Assembly (NCBI GenBank): GCA_016801845.1
Contig: CM028906.1
Coordinates: 5,410,501 to 5,474,500 of the forward strand
From: Polydactylus sextarius
Taxonomy: Eukaryota; Chordata; Actinopteri; Polynemidae
Direction: 5' to 3'
Length of the DNA: 64,000 nt
Shown here: positions 62,885 through 64,000 of the stretch, one piece after another
Layout: every line of letters starts with the position of its first letter
How positions within the stretch are numbered: position 1 is the first letter of the stretch
Translations under genes and position numbers: made by a program
Notes under the pieces: generated by a model
What the model was told of the DNA's origin: nothing
Databases searched by the model: none
What the model saw: the letters and a program-made list of their open reading frames with translations, nothing else

Positions 62885-63130
62885 TCCTTTTATATGCCTT
62901 TAGAGGGAATCAAAAACCTCCACTCAGAGTCAAGGTTGAACTGATTAGATTTTGGTGGTGGAGACCAAAGGTTAAGGACACAATGGACCTCACGAAGCAT
63001 GTTTTTGTCCTGGAAAAATGCGATACCTCAGGAACACCTTGAGCCAATTTCTTCAAATGTGGCATCAATATTATTCATATTCATTATTAGTTCATTCCCA
63101 GAGAAAAACATTTAATCTTAATGATAACTT
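62885..63130 (-). repeat. interspersed fish repeat, GAGGTCAC family, copy 3 (reversed)
   Basis: Reads TTGAACTGATTAGATTTTGG, then CATGTTTTTGTCCTGGAAAA and CAATTTCTTCAAATGTGGCA. These are the reverse-orientation landmarks of the family seen at 20.9 and 57.5 kb. Confidence 0.6.
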
Positions 63131-64000
63131 TCCAGCATTGAAGATGGGAGTGAAATGTGACCACGTGACAGGCTACAGAAGCAAGACGTCATCGAAGTCA
63201 GGAGCCAATGGATAGAGAGATGATTTTTGACCAGACAACCTCAAAATCTAAGGCCTCCTCAAATTGGAGTATTTTTTTCTCTTTCTCTAGAATTACTGGG
63301 TTTCCATATAGAGTTAGATCCGCATCCTCAGGTGAGATTCATTGGATGTCATGTTTTAATGACACAACACAAAGAATATGTGAAATACAAAACATATTTC
63401 TGATTTTGCCATATCAATTTCCACTCTTTTGGGCTTTTTTTTTAACCAATAGCCTTTTATTATATACCAAGACATTATACATATAAACAACAGTTAGGTT
63501 GTTTTCAGGTACTCATATTTACACTAACACACACCCAATCTGTGCAAGGTCACGTGAAGTTGCCCTTGTTAGTGTTGATATCAAATTAACGTTGATAACG
63601 ACTGGAGGTGGGTGTGATGACGTTCTAGATAATTGAAACTGACCGTTGACCTCTACAATTCACCCCCACCTGTATTTACATGAACAGGACAAAAACATAC
63701 ATATAGAATACAGCATCTATAGTAACTATAAGGTGAAGGCAAAGACTCAGATAGTTTCCACAACTGAACAGAGCTGTTGAGCATTATTTTGTCTTATCTT
63801 TCAGCAGACCAGCTCTCACAGTCTATACAGACATTCTGGAGCTGACAGACACGGCTGGAAAAATAGGCAAGATGACAACTGGTCCAAAAATAACTGCCCC
63901 ATTAAACATCATAGAGATTTGGTCACATTATACACAAACTAAAACATTGTTTATCTTAGTGTCTTGTGCAACATGTTCTTATTACCATACATAAATATGC
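63131..64000. other. right-edge region, no gene recognised
   Basis: AT-rich sequence without a supported exon on either strand. It could belong to an upstream intron of the adamtsl5-like gene if its first exon lies outside the window. Confidence 0.4.

Noticed and set aside
1..64000. Prokaryotic-type systems, CRISPR arrays, phage or toxin-antitoxin modules
   Set aside because: The window is vertebrate nuclear DNA with spliced genes; no spacer-repeat arrays, operons or viral genes were seen.

Overview
The window looks like a piece of a teleost fish nuclear genome, probably percomorph. It has GT-AG introns (many under 150 bp), no bacterial-type gene organisation, long CA/TG microsatellites and fish-type interspersed repeats. 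The proteins rebuilt from the exons are vertebrate orthologues with lengths and intron phases that fit. The organism call is inference; the gene calls come from reading exons, splice sites and phase on each strand.

Seven protein-coding genes can be placed. Left to right: prc1 (minus, 5' part only, runs off the left edge); vps33b (minus, complete, 23 coding exons, 616 aa); hddc3/MESH1 (plus, complete, 4 exons, 179 aa); mfap1 (plus, complete, 8 exons, 441 aa); hypk (minus, complete, 4 exons, 121 aa); serinc4 (plus, 11 coding exons spread over 18 kb, 516 aa); and an adamtsl5-like gene (minus, 11 coding exons, at least 530 aa, start exon not secured). vps33b and hddc3 are head-to-head with 515 bp between start codons. 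mfap1/hypk and serinc4/adamtsl5 are tail-to-tail.

The dense left part (1-18.8 kb) holds housekeeping genes: cytokinesis (prc1), vesicle tethering and fusion (vps33b), (p)ppGpp/NADPH hydrolysis (hddc3), splicing (mfap1) and N-terminal acetyltransferase control (hypk). They are neighbours by synteny rather than a pathway. In human the first three lie at 15q26.1 and mfap1-hypk-serinc4 at 15q15.3, so the join between hddc3 and mfap1 (11.5-12.3 kb) separates two blocks that are far apart in human. The adamtsl5-like gene corresponds best to a gene on human chromosome 19p.

The right part (18.9-64 kb) is repeat-rich: a decayed non-LTR retrotransposon in serinc4 intron 5, several SINE-like and other interspersed repeats near the adamtsl5-like gene, a short inverted-repeat element in hypk intron 3, and dinucleotide tracts in serinc4 introns. 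I found no RNA gene, CRISPR array, virus or previously undescribed multi-gene system. The leads most worth checking are regulatory: a two-CCAAT plus CHR promoter at prc1, a TG tract just before the hddc3 exon 2 acceptor, and complementary CA/TG tracts inside one serinc4 intron.
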